From Planotetraspora mira (lineage in GTDB: Bacteria > Actinomycetota > Actinomycetes > Streptosporangiales > Streptosporangiaceae), in the NCBI RefSeq assembly GCF_016863275.1, contig NZ_BOOO01000038.1:1-64000 (forward strand): DNA of 64,000 bases. Reading direction: 5' to 3'. The notes beneath the pieces were generated by a model. The model was given only the letters and a program-made list of their open reading frames with translations, ran no database searches and was not told the origin of the DNA. This document shows positions 7,882 to 16,743 of this stretch, piece by piece (the first letter of the stretch is position 1; each line of letters begins with the position of its first letter). A program made the position numbers and the translations under genes.

Positions 7882-8199
7882 TCAGGCGGTGGCGGTGATC
7901 AGCTTGCGGACGCGCTCGGTGACGCTGCGCTCCAGGACGAACGACAGGAACGGGATCGTCCCCGCGAGCAACACGAGCAACAGGTAGCCGATGGGCCAGC
8001 GGACCTTGAGCGCCAGGTTGAGTGCGCCCACCAGATAGATCATGTAAAGAAAGCCGTGGATCGGGCCGACGACGGCCACCATGGCGTCGTCGTCGAAGCC
8101 GTACTTGACGACCATGCCGACACAGAGCACGAGCAGCATCACGCCGACGACGTACGCCATGACACGGTAGAACTTGAGCGCGGATTCCACGTCGATCAT
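7882..8199 (-). CDS. DUF3817 membrane protein
   Basis: A 105-aa membrane protein with three predicted TM helices, residues ~12-30 (VMAYVVGVMLLVLCVGMVV), ~42-63 (VGPIHGFLYMIYLVGALNLAL) and ~68-90. The spacing and the GPIHGFLYMIYL motif match the DUF3817 family of actinobacterial membrane proteins, whose role is unknown. The ATG at 8199 is preceded by AGAGGTA. It lies downstream of the SURF1 gene on the same strand. Confidence 0.9.
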   Translation of the reverse strand: MIDVESALKFYRVMAYVVGVMLLVLCVGMVVKYGFDDDAMVAVVGPIHGFLYMIYLVGALNLALKVRWPIGYLLLVLLAGTIPFLSFVLERSVTERVRKLITATA

Positions 8200-8300
8200 T
8201 ACCTCTGCTGGGAAACGGTCCTCACACGATATCCGTGCCCCCGGCCGGTCCGTCCGGCGGCGTGACCCGGAGCGGCCGGAAAGCCTCGGGCCTTGGTGGA

Positions 8301-8330
8301 ATCCCCGGCATCCCCGGCATCCCCGGCATC
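8301..8330. repeat. 9-bp tandem repeat (ATCCCCGGC)x3
   Basis: Three perfect ATCCCCGGC units plus a terminal ATC between the SURF1 stop and the DUF3817 start. No hairpin potential; role unknown. Confidence 0.7.
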
Positions 8331-8361
8331 ACAGCCTGACGCCGTCACGGCCGAAAGGGGC

Positions 8362-9150
8362 TTACGAGCCGTCGGCCACCGGAGCGGCGGACCTGTGCCC
8401 CTCCGGCCGTCCGCTCCGTACGGCGTCCCGCACGAAGTGGAACCACATGAAGACGGCGAAGAGCGCGAAGATCCACCACTGGGCCGCGTAGGCCAGGTTG
8501 CGCCACGAGAAGCCGACGCCCTCCGTCGGCGGCGGCACCACGACCGCGCTGACACCCGCGGGCGGGGCCGGAGCGGTCGCGACGACGAATCCGTCCCGCA
8601 GACGCGTATCGGGCCAGACGTTGACGAGCTCGGCCGTCGAGACGGTCGCCACCTGGCCGTCGGGGAGCGGGCCACTGCGCTCCACCGCGTCCGTCTGCTC
8701 CGAGGGACGCAGTCGTCCTGCCACGGTCACCGGGCCCGCCGGCACGGCCGCCGCCGGATCGCCCGCCGACGGCACCCAGCCGCGGATGATCGGGATGGTC
8801 GTGCCGTCCGCCAGCCTCAGCGGCGTCAGCAGCCAGTATCCGGCGCCGCGCGCGGCCCTGCCGCCGACGGCGTCTACGTCGGGATGACGATCGGCGACGA
8901 GAAGCTGGCCACCGGCGTCGAATGTCCCCGTGGCCGTCACCCGGTGGTTCGCGACCTCGCCGGTCACGTGCCTGCCCACCTCGGCGAGCTTCGTGACGGT
9001 CACCGGCGCGGGATCGGGGGCGAGCTTGGGCGCGCCGGACGACTCGAAGACGCCGAGCTGCCATCGCCCCAGGAAGGTGAAGGAGATCAGCACCCCGATC
9101 ACCAGCAGGTGCAGGGCCACCAGCCGGGGGGCGAACAGGGTACGGAGCAT
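8362..9150 (-). CDS. SURF1 family cytochrome oxidase assembly protein
   Basis: A 262-aa integral membrane protein for biogenesis of the aa3-type cytochrome c oxidase. The SURF1 topology is visible: a first TM helix at ~11-29 (VALHLLVIGVLISFTFLGRWQL), a large extracytoplasmic loop, and a second TM helix at ~222-241 (WWIFALFAVFMWFHFVRDAV). Family signatures include LGRWQL after the first helix and GYWLLTPLRLADGTTIPIIRGWVP in the loop. The basic, variable C-terminal tail is normal. ATG at 9150. It is divergent from the small protein gene at 9304 and is followed by the DUF3817 gene on the same strand. Confidence 0.93.
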   Translation of the reverse strand: MLRTLFAPRLVALHLLVIGVLISFTFLGRWQLGVFESSGAPKLAPDPAPVTVTKLAEVGRHVTGEVANHRVTATGTFDAGGQLLVADRHPDVDAVGGRAARGAGYWLLTPLRLADGTTIPIIRGWVPSAGDPAAAVPAGPVTVAGRLRPSEQTDAVERSGPLPDGQVATVSTAELVNVWPDTRLRDGFVVATAPAPPAGVSAVVVPPPTEGVGFSWRNLAYAAQWWIFALFAVFMWFHFVRDAVRSGRPEGHRSAAPVADGS

Positions 9151-9303
9151 GACTCACACGCTATCCGCCGATGCGGGCGCCCCCGCACGTGGAGGTCCGC
9201 CGATTCCCGGCTCTGCGCCTCGATGGTGCGCCTCACTCGCATGCGAACGCAAATCCGACAATTCAGCATCCCGGACGTCCCAAGTGTCGCTAGAGTTTTC
9301 GCC

Positions 9304-9474
9304 ATGTCAGAACCTCAGATGGACCCGGCGGGGAACACGCAGGCTTTCCGGGCCTTCGCGCAGAATCAGGACGCCGAGGCGACGCAGAAGCAGCCCTCAC
9401 GCCTGCCGATCTTCATCGCCGTCGGCGTTGCGGTCGTCGTGGTGCTCGCCGTGGTGATCTACCTGGCAAGCTGA
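9304..9474 (+). CDS. small C-terminally anchored membrane protein
   Basis: A 56-aa protein from ATG 9304. The first 33 residues are polar (MSEPQMDPAGNTQAF, Gln- and Ala-rich); residues ~34-54 form one TM helix (LPIFIAVGVAVVVVLAVVIYL) and the chain ends right after it, so it is probably a tail-anchored or single-pass protein. The longer in-frame ORF from 8293 lies antisense to SURF1 and is rejected. A good terminator follows at once (9489-9516). I do not recognise a family. Confidence 0.7.
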   Translation: MSEPQMDPAGNTQAFRAFAQNQDAEATQKQPSRLPIFIAVGVAVVVVLAVVIYLAS

Positions 9475-9488
9475 CATCCCTTTTACTC

Positions 9489-9516
9489 GCCGCCGACGAC
9501 CGCGCCCGTCGGCGGC
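9489..9516 (+). terminator. intrinsic terminator
   Basis: Stem GCCGCCGAC (9489-9497) pairs with GTCGGCGGC (9508-9516) across a ten-base loop, followed by TTGTTC. It closes the small membrane protein gene. Confidence 0.8.
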
Positions 9517-9632
9517 TTGTTCATGCCCGGCTCGTTCACTGATCAGGTCTGGACCCGCCGACCCTCGGTGACTACTTTGGTCGATGAGTTCGTCAACTGG
9601 ACTCAAAAGCCGCCCGTCGCCGGGGAGACCAC

Positions 9633-11105
9633 ATGCCACGTCCGGCCATCACGATCATCGGCTCGGGTTTCGCGGGCCTCTGCATGGCGATCAAGCTCAA
9701 AGAGGCCGGCTGGCACGACTTCGTGATTTTGGAGAAGGCGGACGACCTCGGCGGGACCTGGCGGGAGAACACCTATCCCGGATGCGCCTGCGACGTCCCC
9801 TCCCCCCTCTACTCCTTCTCCTTCGAACTCAACCCCGGCTGGTCGAGGCTGTTCTCCCCCCGCGAGGAGATCTGGGACTACCTCCGCACATGCGTCGACA
9901 GGTACGGCCTCGCCCCGCACATCCGGTACGGCAAGGCCGTCAGCATGCTGGAGTTCGACGACGAGCGGCAGAGGTGGCGGGTCTCGACGGCCGACGGAGA
10001 GTCCTTCGAGACCAACGCCGTCGTGTCGGGCATCGGCGCCCTGCACATCCCCTCGTTCCCCGAGATCCCCGGACGTGAGCGGTTCGCCGGTCCGGCCTTC
10101 CACTCGGCCGAGTGGGACCACTCCGTCGATCTGAACGGCAAGCGGGTGGCCGTCATCGGCACGGGCGCCTCGGCCGTCCAGTTCGTTCCGGTCGTCGCGG
10201 AGCAGGCCGCCCGGCTCCACGTCTTCCAGCGCACTCCCCCGTGGGTCCAGCCCAAGCCCGACCTCGCCGTGTCCGACCGCATGCGGCGGGCGCTGCGTGT
10301 TCCGGGGGCCGCGAGAGCCGTACGGAACTCGATCTACTGGCTGCTCGAGACCCGCGCCCTGGGCTTCACGGTGGATCCCGCCCTGATGAAGGTCCAGCAG
10401 CGGGTGGCCGAGCGGCATCTGGCCCGCCAGGTCGCCGACCCGGGGCTGCGCGCCAAGCTGACGCCCGACTACACGATCGGCTGCAAGCGCATCCTGCTGT
10501 CCAGCGACTACTATCCCGCCCTGACCAGGGACAACGTGGAGCTCGTCACCGACGGCATCAGGGAGATCAAAGAGCGGTCGGTCATCGACGCCACCGGAGC
10601 CGAGCACGAGGTGGACGTGATCGTCTACGGCACCGGGTTCAAGGTCGTCGACGCTCTCAACGACCAGCGGATCGTCGGCAGGAACGGCCTGAAGATCCAG
10701 GACGCCTGGCGGGACGGGGTCGAGGCCTACCTCGGCGTCAGCACCGCCGGTTTCCCCAACCTGTTCTTCCTCCTCGGGCCCAACACCGGTCTCGGCCACA
10801 CCTCGGTCGTTTTCATGATCGAAGCCCAGGTCCGGTACGTCATGGACTGCCTGCGCCTGCTCTCCCGGACCGGAGCGAGGGCTCTGGACGTCCGGGAGGA
10901 GGCGCAGCGGACCTACAACGAACGGCTCCAGCGACGGCTCGACCGCCTCGTCTGGCACAAAGGCGGCTGCACGAGCTGGTATCTCGACGAGCACGGCAGG
11001 AACCGGGCAACCTGGCCGGGCTTCACCTTCGAGTACTGGGCGAGGACCCGGAAGGTGAAGCCCGAGGTCTACGAGCTCATCGGTCCTTCCCGGGCGAGGG
11101 GCTGA
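9633..11105 (+). CDS. flavin-containing monooxygenase (Baeyer-Villiger type)
   Basis: A 490-aa FAD- and NADPH-dependent monooxygenase. The FAD Rossmann motif GSGFAGLC is at residues ~9-16, followed by LGGTWRENTYPGCACDVPS, typical of the family. A second dinucleotide fold (VAVIGTGASAVQF) lies at ~173-185. The Baeyer-Villiger fingerprint FxGxxxHxxxW is present as FAGPAFHSAEWD just before it. Substrates of this group are ketones, including cyclic and steroid ketones; the actual one is unknown. ATG 9633 begins the canonical N terminus. The 3' end overlaps the convergent gamma-glutamyltransferase gene by 29 bp. No operon partner on this strand. Confidence 0.92.
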   Translation: MPRPAITIIGSGFAGLCMAIKLKEAGWHDFVILEKADDLGGTWRENTYPGCACDVPSPLYSFSFELNPGWSRLFSPREEIWDYLRTCVDRYGLAPHIRYGKAVSMLEFDDERQRWRVSTADGESFETNAVVSGIGALHIPSFPEIPGRERFAGPAFHSAEWDHSVDLNGKRVAVIGTGASAVQFVPVVAEQAARLHVFQRTPPWVQPKPDLAVSDRMRRALRVPGAARAVRNSIYWLLETRALGFTVDPALMKVQQRVAERHLARQVADPGLRAKLTPDYTIGCKRILLSSDYYPALTRDNVELVTDGIREIKERSVIDATGAEHEVDVIVYGTGFKVVDALNDQRIVGRNGLKIQDAWRDGVEAYLGVSTAGFPNLFFLLGPNTGLGHTSVVFMIEAQVRYVMDCLRLLSRTGARALDVREEAQRTYNERLQRRLDRLVWHKGGCTSWYLDEHGRNRATWPGFTFEYWARTRKVKPEVYELIGPSRARG

Positions 11106-12897
11106 GCACCAGCGCGCTGCCCCCTCCCCGCCGCAGCGGCTCGGCCACCGCCTGGACCTTGCCGTGACCGAGGAACTCCAGACCGGTCGCCGCGCCGATC
11201 TCCCCCACCGGCGGACCGGGGACCAGGGAGAACGAGTGGCCGAGCGCGGTGAGCTGCGGGCCGTACCGGTCGATGAACGCCTGCTCGGCCTGCGTGGTCG
11301 GCGTGTTCCGCTGCGAGGCCCTGGGTGCGGCGATCGCCTGCGGCATGGTCATCCCGAAGTCGAACCGGTTGAGGAGGATCTGCAGCACGGTCGTGATGAT
11401 CGTCGCTCCGCCCGGTGAGCCCACGGCCAGCAGCGGCCTGCCGTCCTTCAGCACGATCGTGGGGGCCATCGACGAGCGCGGCCGCTTGCCGGGCGCCGGA
11501 AGGTTGGGGTCGCCCGGCGCGGGGCCGAAGGTGAAGTCGGTCATCTCGTTGTTCAGCAGGATCCCGCGGCCCGGCACCACGATCCCGGCGCCGCCGGTCT
11601 GCTCGATCGTGATGTTGTAGGCGGCCACGTTCCCCCAGCGGTCGGTCACGACGAGGTGGGTCGTCTCCGGGCCTTCGGCCTTGTCCGGAGCGGCGGCGGG
11701 GCCGGTGGGCCCGGCGCCGGAGCAGCGTGCGTATGCGCCGTCGGGCGAGCCGGGCAGGGCGGGGTTCGCCATGGCCGTGGCGCCGATCAGGCAGGCCCGC
11801 TCCTTGGCGAAGGCGTCGGACAGCAGGCCGTCGAGCGGCACGTCCACGTACGCCGGGTCTCCCACGTAGGCGTTGCGGTCGGCGAAGGACAGACGCGAGG
11901 CCTCCAGGTATTCGTGCAACCCCACGCGCCGGCCGAGGCTCGGCACCGCTTCGAGGATGTTGAGCGCCTCCGCCACCGTCGAGCCGCCGGACGAGGGGGG
12001 CGCCATGCCGTACACGTCGAGGCCTCTGTAGGAGACCTTGGTGGGCCGTCGTTCGAGCGCGCGGTAGGCCTTCAGGTCGGCCAGCTCCATCAGGCCCTGC
12101 CTGACGACGCGGGTCGAGCCGGGGGTGACGGGCGGTTTCTTGACCGTCGCGACGATCTCGGCGCCGAGGCCCCCGCCGTACACCCAGGACGGGCCGCGCT
12201 TGGCCAGCTCGGTGTAGGTCCTGGCGAGGTCGGGGTTGCGGAAGACGGACCCGACCGGCGGCGGCTGTCCCCCGGGCAGGTAGAGGGCGGACGTGGTGGT
12301 GAAGTCGGCGAAACGGGCCGCGTTCTGCACGGTCTGGTCGTAGAACGTCTGGTCCACGACGAAGCCGTCCCTGGCCGTCTCGATCGCCGGGCGCAGCGCC
12401 TGGCCGAGGGACAGCGTGCCGAACCGGCGCAGCGCGAGATCCCACTGCGCGACGCTTCCGGGAACACCGACGGAAAGGCCGCTGGTGACGGCGTCCGCGA
12501 AGGGGATGCCCTCGAAGACGGACGAGGTCATCGCCTTCGGCGCGGTCTCCCTGCCGTCGATCGTGGTGACCCTCTTCGTCTTGGCGTCGTAGTAGACGAT
12601 GAAGCCGCCGCCCGCGAGGCCGGCCGAGTACGGCTCGGTCACTCCGAGCGTGGCGGCCCCCGTGACGGCGGCGTCCATGGCGTTGCCGCCCTGTCTGAGC
12701 ACGCCGAGCGCGGCCTTGCTGGCGTCCAGGTCCACGGTGGCGACGGCACCGCCGTACCCCTCGGCGACCGGCTTCTTGACGTCCTGCCAGGAGGTGGTCG
12801 TCTTCGGGGAGTGACGATTCCCCTCGGCCTGGGCGGGCGGCGCCACCAGGCCGATCAGCATGACCAGCCCCAGCGGGGCGACGACTGCGCTCCTCAT
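11077..12897 (-). CDS. ggt: gamma-glutamyltransferase, secreted precursor
   Basis: A 606-aa N-terminal nucleophile hydrolase that transfers or hydrolyses gamma-glutamyl groups, for example from glutathione, outside the membrane. A signal peptide covers residues 1-~24 (VVAPLGLVMLIGLVAPPAQA). The autoprocessing site reads GPE-TTHLVV; Thr412 would become the N terminus of the small subunit and the nucleophile, matching TTHYSVVD of E. coli. SPGGATIITTVLQILLN corresponds to the oxyanion-loop region near the C terminus. Length is normal. It is divergent from the sensor kinase gene at 13056 and convergent with the monooxygenase gene, overlapping by 29 bp. Confidence 0.95.
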   Translation of the reverse strand: MRSAVVAPLGLVMLIGLVAPPAQAEGNRHSPKTTTSWQDVKKPVAEGYGGAVATVDLDASKAALGVLRQGGNAMDAAVTGAATLGVTEPYSAGLAGGGFIVYYDAKTKRVTTIDGRETAPKAMTSSVFEGIPFADAVTSGLSVGVPGSVAQWDLALRRFGTLSLGQALRPAIETARDGFVVDQTFYDQTVQNAARFADFTTTSALYLPGGQPPPVGSVFRNPDLARTYTELAKRGPSWVYGGGLGAEIVATVKKPPVTPGSTRVVRQGLMELADLKAYRALERRPTKVSYRGLDVYGMAPPSSGGSTVAEALNILEAVPSLGRRVGLHEYLEASRLSFADRNAYVGDPAYVDVPLDGLLSDAFAKERACLIGATAMANPALPGSPDGAYARCSGAGPTGPAAAPDKAEGPETTHLVVTDRWGNVAAYNITIEQTGGAGIVVPGRGILLNNEMTDFTFGPAPGDPNLPAPGKRPRSSMAPTIVLKDGRPLLAVGSPGGATIITTVLQILLNRFDFGMTMPQAIAAPRASQRNTPTTQAEQAFIDRYGPQLTALGHSFSLVPGPPVGEIGAATGLEFLGHGKVQAVAEPLRRGGGSALVLSPSPGKDR

Positions 12898-13055
12898 GTG
12901 CGACCTCCACGACGTGGGCGATCACTCCAGCATGACTGACGGCGTCAGATGCTGTACGGAAATGTCCGCATCCGGACGTGGGCCCCGGCTACTCCTCCCG
13001 TCGTACGAGCCGGTGCCGCACGGGGAGGATGTGCTGGTCAACCGGATGGCCTAGC

Positions 13056-14219
13056 GTGCGTGATGTGTGTTCCGAGTCTCCGTGGCCCCGAAGGGTCGAT
13101 CTCGCCCTGGCCGCCGTCGTCGGCGTGATCCAGGTCGGCGGGACGGCGGCCGCCCAGCACTGGCAGGTCTCGGTCGCCGATCTGGGCCGGGTCTCGCTGG
13201 ACTGGCGGGGATACGCGCTGCTGCTCGTCGGTCCCCTGGCGATCACCGTCCGCCGCCGCCTCGTGGTGCCGGCGATGGTGGTCACCCTCGTCGCGACCTG
13301 CGTCTACCTCCTCTTCGACTTCTCCTACGGGCCGGTCTTCCTCAGCCCGGTCATCACCTTGTTCTCCGCGGTCGTGTCCGGGCGCCGGCGGGCCGCCTGG
13401 CTGGGAGCGGCCGCCTTCTTCCTGTTCATTGTGGTGTACGCCGGCTGGCTCATCCCGAACCCCCGCGGCTGGTTCCACGACACCGCGTTCGCGGCGTTCC
13501 TGCTGCTCACGATGACGGTCTCGGAGTTCGTCCGGATCCGGAGGGAGCGCCTCGCCGAGCGTGAGCGCGTGGCGCGGGAGGAGTCGAGGCGCCAGGCCAG
13601 CGAGGAGCGGCTGACCATGGCGCAGGAACTCCACGACGTGCTCGCGCACAACATCTCGCTGATCCACGTGCAGGCGGCCACCGCCCTGCACCTGCTCGAC
13701 GAACATCCCGAGCAGGCACGCACGGCGCTCACCACGATCAAACAGGCGTCCAAGGACGTCCTCACCGAGATGCGCGGCGTCCTGAGCCTGCTCAGGGAGG
13801 GCGCGCCCCGCTCGCCGACGGCCGGGATGGATCGCCTGGACGAACTGGCCGAACGCAGCGGCCTCCCGGTCACGGTGGAGATCACCGGATCCGTCCGGCG
13901 GCTCCCCGCGGGGACCGACCGGGCCGGTTACCGGATCGTCCAGGAGTCACTGACGAACGTCTCCCGGCACGCCCCCGGCGCCAGCGTGACCGTCCGCGTC
14001 TCGTACGGTCCGGGCGAGTTCGGCATCGTCGTGGAGGACGACGGTGCTGGAGCGGCTCCCGCGATCTCCGGCCTCGGCAGCGGGAACGGCATCCCCGGCA
14101 TGCGTGAGCGGGCCGCGGCGCTCGGCGGGTCGCTGAACGCCGCGCCCCTGCCCGGTGGGGGTTTCCGCGTGGAGGCCGTCCTTCCCCTGCCCGACGACCC
14201 GGCGATGGAGTCCACGTGA
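13056..14219 (+). CDS. NarL/DesK-type sensor histidine kinase
   Basis: A 387-aa membrane kinase. The GTG at 13056 is chosen because residues encoded before it are poor in hydrophobic sequence and cover the promoter gap; an in-frame ATG at 12978 would add 26 residues. Four or five TM helices cover residues ~12-150, followed by a dimerisation helix and a HisKA_3 box with ELHDVLAHNISLIHVQA (phospho-His193). The compact HATPase_c domain has IVVEDDGAG and GNGIPGMRERAAALGG. The stop overlaps the regulator start as GTGA, so the pair is co-translated. The signal sensed is unknown. Confidence 0.92.
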   Translation: MRDVCSESPWPRRVDLALAAVVGVIQVGGTAAAQHWQVSVADLGRVSLDWRGYALLLVGPLAITVRRRLVVPAMVVTLVATCVYLLFDFSYGPVFLSPVITLFSAVVSGRRRAAWLGAAAFFLFIVVYAGWLIPNPRGWFHDTAFAAFLLLTMTVSEFVRIRRERLAERERVAREESRRQASEERLTMAQELHDVLAHNISLIHVQAATALHLLDEHPEQARTALTTIKQASKDVLTEMRGVLSLLREGAPRSPTAGMDRLDELAERSGLPVTVEITGSVRRLPAGTDRAGYRIVQESLTNVSRHAPGASVTVRVSYGPGEFGIVVEDDGAGAAPAISGLGSGNGIPGMRERAAALGGSLNAAPLPGGGFRVEAVLPLPDDPAMEST

Positions 14220-14878
14220 TCAAGGTGCTGCTGGCGGACGACCAGGCTCTCGTACGGGCCGGCTTCCGTGCCCTGCTGGACGCGCAGGAGGGCATGACCG
14301 TCGTCGGTGAGGCCCCCGACGGGGCGGAGGCCGTGCGGCTGGCCCGGGAACTGCGGCCGGACGTGGTGCTGATGGACATCCGCATGCCGGGCATGGACGG
14401 TCTCACGGCGACCCGCCGCATCGGCGAGGACGCCGAGCTCGACGCCACGAAGATCATCATGTTGACCACGTTCGAGCTGGACGAGTACGTCTTCGAGGCC
14501 CTCCGAGGCGGGGCCAGCGGCTTCCTGGTCAAGGACACCGAGCCCGCCGAGCTGATCCAGGCCGTCCGGGTGGTGGCGTCGGGCGACGCGCTGCTGTCCC
14601 CCGGTGTCACCCGCCGGCTCATCGCGGAGTACGCCTCCAGGGCGAAGGAGCCCGGAGTCGGCCGCCGCCTCGACGTGCTCACCGATCGGGAGCGGGAGGT
14701 CCTGTCGCTGGTCGGCACCGGTATGACCAACGACGAGGTCGCGGGCACGCTCTTCATGTCGCCCGCCACGGCCAAGACCCACGTCAGCCGGGCGATGACC
14801 AAGCTCCACGCCCGGGACAGGGCCCAACTGGTCGTCATCGCCTACGAGTCCGGCCTGGTCAAGCCCGGCTGGCTCTGA
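14216..14878 (+). CDS. LuxR/NarL-family response regulator
   Basis: A 220-aa regulator paired with the upstream kinase by a GTGA overlap. The receiver domain covers residues 3-~120: acidic pair in LLADDQALVRAGF, phosphoacceptor Asp54 in VVLMDIRMPGMDG, then the conserved Thr and Lys (MLTTFELDEYVFEAL, FLVKDTEP). The LuxR-type HTH at ~150-212 reads LTDREREVLSLVGTGMTNDEVA and ends in KTHVSRAMTKL. Length and order are standard. Its targets probably include its own operon or nearby genes, but no operator is recognisable. Confidence 0.95.
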   Translation: MIKVLLADDQALVRAGFRALLDAQEGMTVVGEAPDGAEAVRLARELRPDVVLMDIRMPGMDGLTATRRIGEDAELDATKIIMLTTFELDEYVFEALRGGASGFLVKDTEPAELIQAVRVVASGDALLSPGVTRRLIAEYASRAKEPGVGRRLDVLTDREREVLSLVGTGMTNDEVAGTLFMSPATAKTHVSRAMTKLHARDRAQLVVIAYESGLVKPGWL

Positions 14879-14968
14879 CTCGCGGGCGCCGGGGTGAGCG
14901 AAGTGTTACTGGTCGCCCTCGGACCGCCACGTTACGTTGCGGGAAAGCCCTGGTTCGAGGAGGACCGC

Positions 14969-15169
14969 GTGAAGTCCATCGCACGATTCTGCGGCAATTG
15001 CAGCTGTGGCTGCCCCGAGCTCTTCGTAGATCTATCGGCGCCGGCCGAGCGGCAGGTCGTGATCACCGACGACTTCGGGCAGCGGGTCGAGATGAGCCTC
15101 GACCAGTTCGGCTCGATCGTGGAGGCCGCGAAGTCAGGCACTCTCGACGACCTGGCCCTCGTCCACTGA
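14969..15169 (+). CDS. small Cys-rich protein with CGNCSCGCPE motif
   Basis: A 66-aa protein from GTG 14969, which has GAGGAGGA six bases upstream; the longer ATG start at 14894 lacks such a site. Near the N terminus is C-x-x-C-x-C-x-C (CGNCSCGC) at residues 8-15, able to bind a metal or iron-sulfur cluster. Then follow a predicted beta-rich part (RQVVITDDFGQRVEMSL) and a C-terminal helix. I recall similar small proteins in Streptosporangiales but no assigned function. It follows the LuxR regulator on the same strand by 90 bp and ends before a clear terminator. Confidence 0.75.
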   Translation: MKSIARFCGNCSCGCPELFVDLSAPAERQVVITDDFGQRVEMSLDQFGSIVEAAKSGTLDDLALVH

Positions 15170-15203
15170 GGGCCGTCCACGCCTGTCATCACAGGAGATG
15201 TCC

Positions 15204-15225
15204 AGCGGGCCCGCCGGGGCCCGTT
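15204..15225 (+). terminator. hairpin terminator
   Basis: Perfect stem CGGGCCC (15206-15212) with GGGCCCG (15217-15223), extendable by two weaker pairs, loop GCCG. It lies 35 bp after the Cys-rich protein gene. A TTGACA at 15224-15229 directly follows and may belong to the promoter of the next gene. Confidence 0.7.
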
Positions 15226-15284
15226 GACAAAGGACTTCTTAATTACGCTCCGTAGCCACAACATCACGTGCCACCCTGACTCCC

Positions 15285-16697
15285 ATGACAACACTGGGAG
15301 CTATGAAGGCAGCGGTCTCGTGGCCTGACGTCCCGGTCCCGCGCAGCCCGGAGCCCGCGGATCCCTTCGAGGCGAAGCTGCTCTCGACGGCCCGGGCGGG
15401 CGACCCGGATGCCGCGCACCGTCTCGGCCGCCTCTACGCCGAGCGCGGCGACCGGTCCGCCGCCCGGCACTGGTGGGAGCGGGCCGCCCGGATGGGCAAC
15501 GTCGACAGCACGTTCAACCTGGGCCTGTGGCACCAGCGGCACGGCACGACGGAAGAGGCCGTGGGCTGGTTCGAACTGGCCGCCACGACCGGCGACGCCG
15601 AGGCCGCGATCTACCTGGCCACGCTGCTCCTGGAGCGCCGCGGCGACGTCGCGGGCGCCCGGAGCTGGTTCGAGCGGGCCGCCGCGGACGGCTCGTGCGT
15701 GGCGGCCCGGCGGCTGGCACTGCTCTGCGAGGACATGGGAGACACCCTCGGCTCACGCGACTGGCACCGCAGGGCGGCGATCGAGGGCGAGCTGGAGTCG
15801 GCCTACGACCTGGGCTTCCTCGGCTACTCGGCGGGCGACGAGAGCGAGGCCCGCCACTGGTGGGAGTACGCGGGACGTGCGGGTCACGCCGACGCGGCCT
15901 ACCACCTCGGCCTGCTCCTGCACGCCGCCCGCGACCCCGAGGCCGCCGAGACGCTCTACCGGCTCGCCGCCTGGCAGAACCACCCCCGCGCGGCCTTCGC
16001 GCTCGGCGGCCTCTCGCTGGCCAAGCGCGATCTCCGTACGGCACGGGCCTGGTTCGAGCGGGCGGCGCACGCCGGTCGCGTCGACGGCCAGCGCATGGCG
16101 GGTTTCGTGTGCGTCGAGCTGGACGACCGTCCGGCGGCCGCCCACTGGTTCGCGCAGGCGGCGGCCGCGGGCGACGCGGAGGCGGCCTACAACTACGGCC
16201 TCCTGCTGGTCGCCGAGCACCAGGATCTGGACGGCGGCCGGCACTGGCTGGCCGAGGCCGCGACCGCCGGTCACCACAGGGCGGCCGCGGAGCTGCGCAC
16301 GCTCCAGACCGTGACCGGCGGGCCCGACAGGCCGGATGACCGGCCGTACGAGGCGCAGGCCGCGAGCTGGGACCACCCGACGGAGCCCGAGCTGACCGCC
16401 CGGGCCGAGCTCGCGGTGGCCGCGGGCCGCCGCAGAGGCGACGCGGTGGCCGACACCGCGGATCTGATCGAGATCCTCGGCACGTGGGATCTCATCACGC
16501 GCGGGCTGGCCGAGCGGCACGACCCGGTCATGTGGCTGACCGAGACGAGTGGCCTGCACGCTCCCGCCGTCGAGCACCTCTGCTCGGTCCGGGCGACCCT
16601 GCTGAAGCCGGGCACGGCTCCGTGGCCGGCTCCGACCGAGGTCGAGCACGTCCTGATGACGGCCCGCGACCTGCGCAGGCGCCTCGGCCTGCGCTAG
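15285..16697 (+). CDS. Sel1-like/TPR repeat protein
   Basis: A 470-aa soluble protein made of about nine or ten alpha-helical repeats of ~36 residues from residue ~28 to ~345, with the pattern A-A-x-x-L-G-x-L-x-x-x-x-G-D-x-x-x-A-R-x-W-x-x-x-A-A. Examples are DAAHRLGRLYAERGD and SARHWWE-type helices. Sel1-like solenoids bind peptides or proteins and act as scaffolds. The last ~120 residues are not repeats (DHPTEPELTARAELAVAAGR, then an Asp- and Leu-rich stretch) and may form a separate helical domain. The ATG at 15285 has no strong ribosome site; ATG 15303 is possible. No TM segment or signal peptide. Convergent with alanine dehydrogenase. Confidence 0.88.
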   Translation: MTTLGAMKAAVSWPDVPVPRSPEPADPFEAKLLSTARAGDPDAAHRLGRLYAERGDRSAARHWWERAARMGNVDSTFNLGLWHQRHGTTEEAVGWFELAATTGDAEAAIYLATLLLERRGDVAGARSWFERAAADGSCVAARRLALLCEDMGDTLGSRDWHRRAAIEGELESAYDLGFLGYSAGDESEARHWWEYAGRAGHADAAYHLGLLLHAARDPEAAETLYRLAAWQNHPRAAFALGGLSLAKRDLRTARAWFERAAHAGRVDGQRMAGFVCVELDDRPAAAHWFAQAAAAGDAEAAYNYGLLLVAEHQDLDGGRHWLAEAATAGHHRAAAELRTLQTVTGGPDRPDDRPYEAQAASWDHPTEPELTARAELAVAAGRRRGDAVADTADLIEILGTWDLITRGLAERHDPVMWLTETSGLHAPAVEHLCSVRATLLKPGTAPWPAPTEVEHVLMTARDLRRRLGLR

Positions 16698-16743
16698 GTC
16701 GTGTCTGCGGGTTCAGACGGGCTCCGGCGGGTGCCGGGGCGGT

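Noticed and set aside
15224-15249. TTGACA ... TACGCT as a sigma-70-type promoter for the Sel1 gene
   Set aside because: The spacer is only 14 bp, and TTGACA overlaps the preceding hairpin; not strong enough to list as a promoter.
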